NCBI GenBank assembly: GCA_030617125.1
Contig: JAUWWA010000110.1
Location: 1 to 6,488 of the forward strand
Source of the DNA: Pirellulales bacterium
GTDB taxonomy: Bacteria; Planctomycetota; Planctomycetia; Pirellulales; Thermoguttaceae
Direction: 5' to 3'
Length of the DNA stretch: 6,488 bases
The stretch's first letter is position 1. The number at the start of each line of letters is the position of its first letter. A program made the position numbers and the translations under genes. The notes below the pieces were generated by a model that was not told the origin of the DNA, searched no databases, and saw only the letters and a program-made list of their open reading frames with translations. Of this stretch, positions 1 to 5,989 are shown one piece after another.

Positions 1-2
1 AG

Positions 3-1214
3 CCGATGCCCGAGGGAGATCGGCTGGCCATTGTCACCAACGCGGGCGGCCCCGGCGTGATGGCCACCGACTCGGCGGTCCGTGCCGGTATGAGCATCCC
101 GCACTTCGACGCATCGACGACCGCGAAGCTGCATGCTTCGCTGCCGGATACCGCCAACCTGAAAAACCCGGTTGACGTGATCGGCGATGCGCGAGCCGAC
201 CGCTACACCTCGACCTTGCAGGCCGTGCTCGAAGACACAAACGTCGACCAGGTACTGGTAATCCTCACCCCGCAATCGATGACCGACATCGACTCGATCG
301 CCGAGGGCATTTGCAGGATTCACGAAGAGGCCGCCAAGCCGATTGCCTGCTCGTTCATGGGCGCGGCCGACGTGCACTCCGGGGTCCGGCTGCTCCAGAA
401 GGCCCACATCCCGCACTACATCCTGCCGGAATGGGCCTGCGAAGCCATGGCCGAGGTGCAAAAGATCCGCCATTGGCGCCGGCAAGAGGTCGCGGAACCG
501 AAAACGCTGCCGGTCGATCGGGAGACTGCCGGGGAAGTGATCGGCGGGAACGGAGCCGGATATCTCGACGAAGATCATGCGCTCGGTGTGCTGGATGCCT
601 ACGGCCTGCCGGTGCCGTCGTTTAAGCTCTGTGCCAGCGCCGACGAAGCGGTCGCGTTTGCCGACGAAATCGGCTATCCCGTGGTGCTTCGCGTGGTCAG
701 TCCGCAGATCATCCACAAGACGGAAGTGAAGGGCGTGGCGTTGAACCTGGCCGACGCCGACGCCGTGCACGCCGCCTACAAGCGTATGGGGCAACACGTC
801 GCCAGCGCCATCCCGGACGCAACGATCCGCGGCATCCTGGTCCGGGGGCTGATCCCCACCGGCCACGAACTCATCTTGGGCGCCAAGCGCGATCCGGTGT
901 TTGGAGCGGTGCTGATGTTCGGGCTGGGCGGCGTGCACGTCGAGCTATTCGAGGATGTCACGTTCGGGCTGGCCCCGATCGATGAGATTACGGCCGGGCG
1001 GATGGTTCGCCAGGTGAAAGCCTTCCGGCTGCTGGACGGTTTCCGCGGAGGCCCGCGGGCCGACATCGAGAGCATTCAGGAGTACCTAATACGGTTGGGG
1101 CAATTGATCGACGACTTCGATCGCATCACGGAATTGGACGTCAACCCCTTAATCGCCGGGCCCGGCGGAAACGCCGTGGCCGACGTGCGTATCCGGTTGA
1201 CGGAATCAACGTAG
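3..1214 (+). CDS. ADP-forming acetate/acyl-CoA synthetase, 3' part (5' end outside window)
   Basis: Makes acyl-CoA from an organic acid, CoA and ATP, releasing ADP (or the reverse, conserving ATP); cytoplasmic. The frame is open to the window's left edge. The first Met (position 6) lies in the family's internal linker just before the conserved RLAIVTNAGGPGV segment, so it is not the true start. About 403 residues are visible; fused alpha-beta members have roughly 700, so the CoA-binding domain and the phosphohistidine segment are missing. Numbering from that Met: residues 1-165 form a CoA-ligase-type domain with the glycine-rich TNAGGPGV loop. Residues 180-400 form an ATP-grasp_5 domain with YPVVLRVVSPQIIHKTEVKG (224-243) and the C-terminal ELDVNPL (377-383). 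Arg229 stands where I expect Lys in many relatives. No C-terminal acetyltransferase domain follows. The acid substrate cannot be told from sequence. An acyl carrier protein gene follows 32 bp downstream. Confidence 0.9.
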   Translation, partial: PMPEGDRLAIVTNAGGPGVMATDSAVRAGMSIPHFDASTTAKLHASLPDTANLKNPVDVIGDARADRYTSTLQAVLEDTNVDQVLVILTPQSMTDIDSIAEGICRIHEEAAKPIACSFMGAADVHSGVRLLQKAHIPHYILPEWACEAMAEVQKIRHWRRQEVAEPKTLPVDRETAGEVIGGNGAGYLDEDHALGVLDAYGLPVPSFKLCASADEAVAFADEIGYPVVLRVVSPQIIHKTEVKGVALNLADADAVHAAYKRMGQHVASAIPDATIRGILVRGLIPTGHELILGAKRDPVFGAVLMFGLGGVHVELFEDVTFGLAPIDEITAGRMVRQVKAFRLLDGFRGGPRADIESIQEYLIRLGQLIDDFDRITELDVNPLIAGPGGNAVADVRIRLTEST

Positions 1215-1246
1215 ACCAATCCTACAAGAGCCAAGGAGCAAAACCC

Positions 1247-1489
1247 ATGGAAAGAAGTCAAGTAGAGCAACGCGTGGTTAAGGTCACTTGTCAGGTGCTG
1301 GGCGTCGATGCGGCGATGGTGCAGCCCGACAGCCACTTCGTGTTCGATCTGGGCGCCGAGAGCACGCAGTCGGTCGAGCTGGTCGCCGCCTTCGATGGCG
1401 AGTTCGACATCGAGATGGACGAAGACGCCGCGCTGCAAGTAGAAACGGTCGGCGCAGCGGTCGAGTTCATCACCGCGAGCCTCGCGTAG
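1247..1489 (+). CDS. Acyl carrier protein
   Basis: Small acidic carrier that holds acyl chains as thioesters on 4'-phosphopantetheine during fatty acid or related acyl synthesis; cytoplasmic. The 80 residues are the normal length. Helix I is about residues 3-18, followed by the family's acidic segment FVFDLGAESTQSVELVAAF (31-49) and then FDIEMDEDAA (53-62). Ser39 is the likely phosphopantetheine site. The usual DSL is here EST, which I recall as common in planctomycete carriers. The tail VGAAVEFI (68-75) matches the last helix. The start is fixed by AAGGAG at 1233-1238, 8 bases before ATG. It probably shares a transcript with the upstream acyl-CoA synthetase. Whether it is the main fatty-acid ACP or a specialised one is unclear; no fab genes are visible beside it, which favours a specialised or secondary role. 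Confidence 0.9.
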   Translation: MERSQVEQRVVKVTCQVLGVDAAMVQPDSHFVFDLGAESTQSVELVAAFDGEFDIEMDEDAALQVETVGAAVEFITASLA

Positions 1490-1527
1490 CGTTGGCCCAC
1501 AGTCGCTGAGCAACACAAATCCGTTTA

Positions 1528-1597
1528 GCCGCCGGTACGGCGGCATGTTCCCGGCGTGGATGCCCGGGACTGAACCAAGCCAGGCATGGACGCCGGG
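1528..1597. other. Two GC-rich inverted repeats in the ACP-nagB gap
   Basis: The 184-bp gap holds two possible stem-loops. The first (1528-1544) is a perfect 7-bp stem, GCCGCCG/CGGCGGC, with loop GTA. The second has arms at 1550-1564 and 1583-1597 that pair over 8 bp, then a GG/GG mismatch, then 5 bp, closing an 18-base loop. No T-run follows either, so a classical intrinsic terminator is not supported. They may block or pause transcription after the ACP gene, protect the 3' end of its mRNA, or form a structured leader of nagB. The remaining bases up to 1654 show nothing I recognise. Confidence 0.45.
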
Positions 1598-1673
1598 GTT
1601 TCATAAAGGGATATTCCGCGAAGCACGAGCATTCAACCACTTATAACCGCCGTTAAGGAGTATAGGTTGCGCA

Positions 1674-2450
1674 ATGGAAATCATCGTCAAAGACACCGTC
1701 GAGGAGATGAGTAAGGCCGCCGCGCGCATGGTCGCCAGGGCGATTAACGCCAAGCCCAACGCCGTGCTCGGCCTGGCCACCGGCTCCACGCCGCTGGGGC
1801 TTTATCAAGAGTTGGTGCGCATGCACAAGGAGGAAGGACTCGACTTCGGACAGGTCACCACGTTCAACCTCGACGAATACGTCGGCCTGCCGAACAAGCA
1901 TCCGCAGAGTTACCACTACTTCATGCACGAGAACCTCTTCAAGCACGTCAACATCCCCAAGCAGAATATCCACATTCCATCCGGAACGACGGACAACTAC
2001 GAGGCGTTTTGTGCGTGGTATGAGCGGCGGATCGTCGAGTGCGGCGGGATCGACCTGCAAATCCTCGGGATCGGCGGCGACGGGCATATCGCCTTCAACG
2101 AGCCGACCAGTTCGCTCGGCTCGCGCACCCGAATCAAAACCCTCGCCAGGCAAACGATCGACGACAATGCCCGGTTCTTCGATACCCCGGAGGAAGTGCC
2201 GATCTATGCGATCACGATGGGTGTGGGCACAATCCTGGAGGCGCGAAAAATCATCCTGTTGGCCAACGGTAAGTCGAAGGCCGGCGCCATCATCGCCGCC
2301 ATCGAAGGGCCCGTGACCAGCCAGATCACCGCCAGCGCCCTGCAACTGCACCGCGACGTCATGTACATACTAGAACGCGAGGCGGCCAGCGAGTTGGCCA
2401 TGCTCGACTACTACCAGTGGATTCAGGAGAAAATGCCCGACGCACCGTGA
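1674..2450 (+). CDS. nagB: Glucosamine-6-phosphate deaminase
   Basis: Converts glucosamine-6-phosphate reversibly to fructose-6-phosphate and ammonia, linking amino-sugar use to glycolysis; cytoplasmic. At 258 residues it is close to the family length (E. coli 266). Visible motifs are GLATGSTPLGLY (33-44, phosphate loop), FNLDEYVGLP (64-73) and GIGGDGHIAFNEP (132-144). Asp67, Asp136, His138 and Glu143 match E. coli Asp72, Asp141, His143 and Glu148 with a constant offset of 5. Residues SSLGSRTRIK (146-155) keep the positions that bind N-acetylglucosamine-6-phosphate in the allosteric E. coli enzyme, so allosteric control is possible; the C-terminal Tyr region is less clear. The ribosome site AAGGAG (1655-1660) lies 13 bases before ATG, longer than usual, but no in-frame alternative start exists nearby. 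A GlmU-like gene follows after 28 bp, suggesting an operon for amino-sugar metabolism. Without nagA beside it, a biosynthetic direction is as plausible as catabolism. Confidence 0.95.
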   Translation: MEIIVKDTVEEMSKAAARMVARAINAKPNAVLGLATGSTPLGLYQELVRMHKEEGLDFGQVTTFNLDEYVGLPNKHPQSYHYFMHENLFKHVNIPKQNIHIPSGTTDNYEAFCAWYERRIVECGGIDLQILGIGGDGHIAFNEPTSSLGSRTRIKTLARQTIDDNARFFDTPEEVPIYAITMGVGTILEARKIILLANGKSKAGAIIAAIEGPVTSQITASALQLHRDVMYILEREAASELAMLDYYQWIQEKMPDAP

Positions 2451-2478
2451 AGGATGAGAGAGAAGAGAGGAGATACCC

Positions 2479-3768
2479 ATGCGACTGATACTGGTTGACC
2501 AGCTTACGGAAAAGCGTGTGAACTTCTACCCGCTCGCGCTGAGCCGGCCCATCTGGGAGCTGCGTTGCGGCATGACCTCGCTGGCCGAGAAGTTGATCGC
2601 CAAGGTCGGCGCGGGCGACGTGGCGTGCTTCGTGCCGCCGTACATGGCCGACGCTTATCGCCGACGGAGCGAGTGGCCGGTAAACGATCCGGCGAACCTG
2701 GCCGGCGACGACTTGCTGGTGGTCTCCGCCCGGGTGAAGGCGGCCGGTTTCGGCATCGAGCCGACCGGACCGAGCCAGGTGACTGTCGACACCGACGGTG
2801 AAGTGCTCTATGCCCGGATTGCCCGGGCCGACCTGGCAAGGCTCAACGCCGGCTCGATCGACGGTTTGCTCGATTCGGCCCGAGAAAAGCTGCCGTCGGC
2901 CGACGCCGAGTTGCCCACGTGGAACTACACCTGGGACTTGGTTCTGGAAAACCCCGAACAACTGGTCGAAGACTTCGCCGCCGCCGGCCGCAGCGGTATC
3001 GAGGGCGCCGTCGAGGAGCCCCGGGCGATTCGCGGCGATGCGAAGAACGTGTACGTCGCGCCGGGCGCGTCGGTGCATCCGATGGTCGTCCTCGATGCGA
3101 GCGAGGGACCCGTCTACATCGACGAGGACGTCATAATCCATCCCTTCACACGAGTGGAAGGGCCCTGCTACGTCGGCAAGAAGTCGATCCTCTTTGGCGC
3201 CAAGTGCCGCGAGGGCAACTCCATCGGCCCGATGTGCCGCATCGGCGGGGAAGTCGAGGAGTCGATCATCCACGGGTACTCCAACAAGTACCACGACGGG
3301 TTCCTCGGCCATGCCTACGTGGGTGAATGGGTCAACCTCGGCGCGCTGACGACCAACAGCGACCTGAAAAACGACTACTCCAGCGTGTCGGTCGTTCTCG
3401 ACGGCAAGCGGCCCGTCGACACCGGCTCGACCAAGGTCGGCTCCCTGATCGGCGATCACACAAAGACCTCCATCGGCACGCTCTTCAACACCGGCGCGTA
3501 CGTTGGGGCGATGTCGCTGATCACCACGACGGGCAAGCTGCTGCCTAGGTACATCCCCTCGTTCGCCTGGCTCATCGAGGGCGTGGTCACCAAGGGTTTT
3601 GGCAAGAGCCGGTTCTATGCTACCGCTCAAGAGGCCATGCAGCGGCGCGGATGCCAGTGGACCGAGGCCGACGAGGCCATGTGGAACGAAATCTTCAACA
3701 TGACAAAACCGGAGCGCATGGAAGCTGTGCGAAAAGGCCGACGCGTCCTGAGCGGCCATCGAGGTTGA
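2479..3768 (+). CDS. GlmU-like sugar nucleotidyltransferase with left-handed beta-helix domain
   Basis: Probable sugar-1-phosphate nucleotidyltransferase and/or acyltransferase acting on an amino sugar; cytoplasmic. It resembles the alternative GlmU group known from Bacteroidetes, rather than E. coli-type GlmU. The N-terminal part (1-160) has FYPLALSRPIWELRCGMTSL (16-35) with EK at 37-38, typical of the NTP_transf_4-type domain, and lacks the classical G-G-x-G-T-R-x-x-P-x-T-K signature. The C-terminal part (about 185-375) is a hexapeptide-repeat helix with many I/V-x-x-x-x turns and the family's conserved GYSNKYHDGFLGHAYVGEW (266-284), then NLGALTTNSDLKNDY (286-300). The last ~50 residues are a charged helical tail. 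AGGAG at 2468-2472, 6 bases before ATG, supports the start. With nagB 28 bp upstream, glucosamine- or N-acetylglucosamine-1-phosphate is the natural substrate guess, giving UDP-GlcNAc for envelope polymers. Exact activity is inferred, not shown. Confidence 0.82.
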   Translation: MRLILVDQLTEKRVNFYPLALSRPIWELRCGMTSLAEKLIAKVGAGDVACFVPPYMADAYRRRSEWPVNDPANLAGDDLLVVSARVKAAGFGIEPTGPSQVTVDTDGEVLYARIARADLARLNAGSIDGLLDSAREKLPSADAELPTWNYTWDLVLENPEQLVEDFAAAGRSGIEGAVEEPRAIRGDAKNVYVAPGASVHPMVVLDASEGPVYIDEDVIIHPFTRVEGPCYVGKKSILFGAKCREGNSIGPMCRIGGEVEESIIHGYSNKYHDGFLGHAYVGEWVNLGALTTNSDLKNDYSSVSVVLDGKRPVDTGSTKVGSLIGDHTKTSIGTLFNTGAYVGAMSLITTTGKLLPRYIPSFAWLIEGVVTKGFGKSRFYATAQEAMQRRGCQWTEADEAMWNEIFNMTKPERMEAVRKGRRVLSGHRG

Positions 3769-3770
3769 CT

Positions 3771-3853
3771 GAGGAATTAGGGATCAAGGATTAGGGATTG
3801 GGAATTAGGGATTGGGGATTGGGGATTGGGTGTATACTCTAATCCCTAATCTT
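3771..3853 (+). repeat. G-rich heptamer-like repeat with complementary C-rich arm
   Basis: Immediately after the GlmU-like stop codon are degenerate units of the form GGGATT/GGGGATT and GAATTAGGG. G-tracts start at 3780, 3794, 3800, 3808, 3814, 3821 and 3828. The segment 3794-3830 has six tracts of 3-4 G separated by 3-5 bases. At 3841-3851 the complementary AATCCCTAATC appears, able to pair perfectly with 3789-3799 (11 bp) and in shifted register with 3804-3813. The period-7 part resembles short tandemly repeated heptamers known from cyanobacteria; whether they are related is unknown. Confidence 0.8.
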
Positions 3854-3866
3854 CAAGTCCTTTTTT
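3787..3866 (+). terminator. Possible terminator after the nagB/GlmU-like operon
   Basis: The arms 3787-3801 and 3839-3853 pair over 15 positions including two G-U pairs, and TTTTTT follows at 3861-3866. A shorter-loop register uses 3804-3815 with 3839-3850. The loop (23-37 bases) and the 7-base gap between stem and T-run are larger than in a standard intrinsic terminator, so this is tentative. Confidence 0.3.
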
Positions 3867-3917
3867 GGCCACCTTGGCCGTGACCCAAAGCCGCGTTCGA
3901 GAAATTGAAAGGACAGC

Positions 3918-5306
3918 ATGACCGAAAAATACAACTCCCACCCGCTGGTCGACGCGACCGAGCCTAACCTGTTGGAAGATACGTTCGATTACGGCCTGCC
4001 GCCGTTGATTCGCTTCGACGGCCCGATGATTGAGCACGTCGACGGCAAACCCGTTGAGTTTGATCCCGGCGCGCTGAAGACCCGGCCGATCGTCATCACC
4101 GACACGACGTTCCGCGATGGGCAGCAGGCCCGACCGCCCTACGCCGTCGACCAGATGGTCCGCATCTACGACCTGTTGGCGAAACTGGGCGGCCCACGCG
4201 GCGTCATCCGGCAGACCGAGTTCTTCCTCTACACCGCCAACGACCGCGAAACGCTCGACCGCTGCCGCGAGCTGGGCCACAAGTATCCCGAATGCACCGG
4301 CTGGATCCGCGCCGTCAAGGGCGACTTCCGGCTGGTGAAGGAAGCTCAACTCGCCGAAAGCGGCATGCTCACGAGCTGCTCCGACTACCACATCTTCCAG
4401 AAGCTCAAGTTCAAAAGCCGCCGGGAGTGCATGGACAGCTACTGCGAAGTGGTCGACGCCGCGTTCGAGGCGGGCGTGCGGCCGCGCTGCCACCTGGAAG
4501 ACGTCACCCGGGCCGACATCGACGGCTTCGTCCTGCCGTTTGTCGAGCGGCTGATGCGCATGAGCGAGCAGGCGCCCGAGTACCTCGCCGCCAAGGTCCG
4601 GCTGTGCGACACCATGGGCTTCGGTGTCAGTTTCCCCGGCGTCGAGCTGCCGCGGAGTATCCCCAAGCTGATCTACAAGCTCAACCGCGAGGTGGGCGTG
4701 CCCGGCGACCGGCTCGAATGGCACGGCCACAACGACTTCCACAAGGTGCACACCAACGCCGCGGCCGCGTGGCTGTATGGATGCGACGCGGTGAACACCA
4801 CGCTGTTCGGCTTCGGCGAGCGAACCGGCAACCCGCCATTAGAGGCCGCCATCATCGAGTACATCTCTTTGAAAGGCGACCTGTGCGGCATCAACACCGA
4901 GATCATCACCGAGCTGGCCGACTATATGCGTTCGATTGGCCTGCCGATCCCCGACCACTACCCGCTGGTCGGCAAGGCGTTCAACACGACCCGCGCCGGC
5001 ATCCACGCCGGCGGCCTGCGGCAGGACGAGCGGATCTACAACATTTTCGACACGACGAAATTGCTCGGCCGCCCGCCGCGCGTGTCGTTGACCGACAAGA
5101 GCGGCGCCGACGGCGTCGCCCATTGGGTCAACGAGTTCTTCGGCCTCACGGGCGACGATCGGATCAGCATGATCAAGTGCCACAAAGTCGCCCGCTGGGT
5201 CACCGACCAGTACAAAGAAGGCCGCATGACCGCCATCAGCGACGAAGAACTCGAACAGCAGGTCAAGGAGTTGATGCCCGAGTACTGGGAAAAGTATAAG
5301 GGGTGA
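3918..5306 (+). CDS. DRE-TIM metallolyase, Re-citrate synthase / isopropylmalate synthase family
   Basis: Condenses acetyl-CoA with a 2-oxo acid in a divalent-metal TIM barrel; cytoplasmic. Motifs: ITDTTFRDGQQARPPY (60-75) with catalytic Arg66 and metal ligand Asp67; LCDTMGFG (229-236); EWHGHNDFHKV (267-277) with metal ligands His269 and His271; GFGERTGNPPLEA (298-310) with Asn305; and GIHAGG (361-366) with His363, the position of the helper His in isopropylmalate synthases. The barrel covers about 55-330, and the rest is the linker subdomains. At 462 residues it lacks the ~130-residue leucine-binding domain of LeuA. The stretches QARPPY, GVIRQTEFFLY, SDYHIF and WLYGCDAVN match my memory of Clostridium kluyveri-type Re-citrate synthase, so oxaloacetate (product citrate) is the best guess. 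Isopropylmalate, homocitrate or another substrate cannot be excluded. AAAGGA at 3908-3913, 4 bases before ATG, supports the start. It stands 149 bp from the upstream gene, probably in its own transcription unit. Confidence 0.85.
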   Translation: MTEKYNSHPLVDATEPNLLEDTFDYGLPPLIRFDGPMIEHVDGKPVEFDPGALKTRPIVITDTTFRDGQQARPPYAVDQMVRIYDLLAKLGGPRGVIRQTEFFLYTANDRETLDRCRELGHKYPECTGWIRAVKGDFRLVKEAQLAESGMLTSCSDYHIFQKLKFKSRRECMDSYCEVVDAAFEAGVRPRCHLEDVTRADIDGFVLPFVERLMRMSEQAPEYLAAKVRLCDTMGFGVSFPGVELPRSIPKLIYKLNREVGVPGDRLEWHGHNDFHKVHTNAAAAWLYGCDAVNTTLFGFGERTGNPPLEAAIIEYISLKGDLCGINTEIITELADYMRSIGLPIPDHYPLVGKAFNTTRAGIHAGGLRQDERIYNIFDTTKLLGRPPRVSLTDKSGADGVAHWVNEFFGLTGDDRISMIKCHKVARWVTDQYKEGRMTAISDEELEQQVKELMPEYWEKYKG

Positions 5307-5346
5307 ACTTGCGCCGGGTGGGCGAAAAGCAGCTAGGCGTCAGTAG

Positions 5347-5523
5347 AAGTACGGTCCAAGTTGCCTGATTCTGGGATTTACGAAGGCAGGACGCCCCTTG
5401 CACGTGCAGTGCAGTCATCCCGGCCGGCCGTTGGTCAAGATCGTCACATTGTATGAACCCGACCCAAGCCTCTGGGTGGATCACAGGGTCAGAAAGCAGA
5501 ATCCGCGAGGCGAGCGATCATGA
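5347..5523 (+). pseudogene. 5'-truncated DUF4258-type (toxin-like) gene remnant
   Basis: Reading frame 1 after a stop at 5344-5346 gives about 58 residues that begin KYGPSCLILGFT, continue GRPLHVQCSHPGRPLVKIV (20-38) and then TLYEPDPSLWVDHRVRK (39-55), ending at TGA 5521-5523. This is the typical C-terminal half of DUF4258 proteins, which are small RelE-like-fold candidates for toxins and usually 85-100 residues long. The N-terminal half, with its R-W-T-x-H-A type start, is absent: the 40 bases between the preceding gene's stop and 5347 give no matching peptide in any frame. No in-frame ATG and no convincing ribosome site exist. The stop overlaps the start of the next gene as ATGA, the usual toxin-antitoxin operon arrangement. 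I infer a deletion that removed promoter and 5' half. A short product from GTG or TTG is possible but unlikely to fold. Confidence 0.72.
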
Positions 5524-5735
5524 AAGAGACAATGGTCGAGACGGAAGTCACCTACATGCTGGAGCATGCCGGCAAGCTCTGTATTATCGAGCATGTGCCG
5601 GCGCGCGTTTGCAGCGAAACCGGGGAGCAGTTTTTCGCTCCGGAAACCGTGGAGCATATTCAAGCCCTGGTCGCCGGAAAGCAGAAACCTACACGAGTCG
5701 TCGAGACGCCCGTGTATGAGTATATGAGTTCGTGA
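5520..5735 (+). CDS. YgiT-type antitoxin-like small protein, degenerate zinc site
   Basis: A 71-residue protein resembling the YgiT/MqsA N-terminal type of domain that often accompanies DUF4258 or RelE-like toxins and neutralises them by binding. The segment HAGKLCIIEHVPARVCSETG (16-35) followed by EQFFAPETVEHIQALV (36-51) fits the family pattern of a beta hairpin, V-P-A, C-x-x-(C/T)-GE, then a helix. The usual N-terminal CxxC is missing and the second Cys of the later pair is Thr34, so only Cys31 of the four zinc ligands remains (Cys21 is elsewhere). Zinc binding is therefore unlikely; I recall other family members with ETGE here. There is no DNA-binding HTH domain. The start at 5520 overlaps the upstream stop (ATGA), with GAGG at 5507-5510; Met5 (5532) is an alternative. 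With its partner truncated, it is probably an orphan antitoxin relic. Expression would need readthrough or a new promoter. Confidence 0.7.
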   Translation: MKETMVETEVTYMLEHAGKLCIIEHVPARVCSETGEQFFAPETVEHIQALVAGKQKPTRVVETPVYEYMSS

Positions 5736-5783
5736 GGTTCCGGTCGAATCGGCGGCCAGACGCAAAGAAACACTGTTAGGCAA

Positions 5784-5978
5784 GTCCCGGAGGGACGGGA
5801 GCCAATAGCCAGGGGCGTAAGCCCCTGGAGCGAGACCCAACAGCCGCGCACACCCCCGAAGGGGCGACAAAAACAAGCCATCCGGCGTCTGTATCGCCCC
5901 GTTGGGGCTAGCGTCGAGACCGTTTCCCCGAACCCCAGGGCTGACGCCCTGGGCTATTGGCTAACGTCCCTTCGGGAC
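5784..5978. repeat. Nested palindromic repeat element (REP/MITE-like)
   Basis: Outer arms 5784-5828 and 5934-5978 are inverted copies matching at about 37 of 45 positions. Each arm contains two hairpins. Left: GTCCC-GGA-GGGAC (5784-5796) and CCAGGGGC-GTAA-GCCCCTGG (5809-5828). Right: CCCAGGGC-TGAC-GCCCTGGG (5934-5953) and GTCCC-TTC-GGGAC (5966-5978). The shared AGCCAATAGCC lies between them. An inner pair, CCCC-GAA-GGGG (5854-5864) and GCCCC-GTT-GGGGC (5896-5908), with flanking GCGA/TCGC, is also inverted. No protein is encoded and I see no target-site duplication. It looks like a non-autonomous element, possibly mobilised by a REP-associated (RAYT/IS200-like) transposase elsewhere; this is inference. 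The 5736-5783 flank holds nothing recognisable. Confidence 0.8.
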
Positions 5979-5989
5979 TACAATGAATT

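Noticed and set aside
6..8. ATG at position 6 as the true start of the acyl-CoA synthetase gene
   Set aside because: It falls in the inter-domain linker just before a conserved internal motif, the frame is open to the edge, and no upstream ribosome site can be seen.
1653..2351. Antisense open frame of 232 codons opposite nagB
   Set aside because: The sense strand encodes nagB with all catalytic residues; the antisense product is composition-driven.
2359..3759. Long antisense open frame of 466 codons opposite the GlmU-like gene
   Set aside because: It mirrors a strongly supported sense gene, its product has no recognisable family and is rich in His/Arg/Gly/Asp/Val. This is the usual artefact of high third-position GC.
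3771..3853. CRISPR array or telomere-like end
   Set aside because: Units are about 6-8 bases with no spacers, and genes continue on both sides, so neither a CRISPR array nor a chromosome end is plausible.
3867..3879. GGCCA-CCT-TGGCC hairpin as an intrinsic terminator
   Set aside because: The T-run lies before, not after, this stem on the + strand, and no T-run follows it in the minus-strand direction.
3846..4751. Antisense open frame of 301 codons opposite the citrate-synthase-like gene
   Set aside because: No family features and no ribosome site; the sense frame has catalytic motifs throughout.
4292..5299. Same-strand open frame of 335 codons inside the citrate-synthase-like gene
   Set aside because: Arg/Pro/His-rich shifted-frame product with no motif, fully contained in a well-supported gene.
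5453..5719. 88-codon frame overlapping the relic module
   Set aside because: It runs in a third frame across both the DUF4258 remnant and the YgiT-like gene, and its peptide shows no family pattern.
5481..5881. Minus-strand frames covering the palindromic element and the YgiT-like gene
   Set aside because: They translate hairpin sequence and antisense of a better-supported gene; no start signal or recognisable domain.
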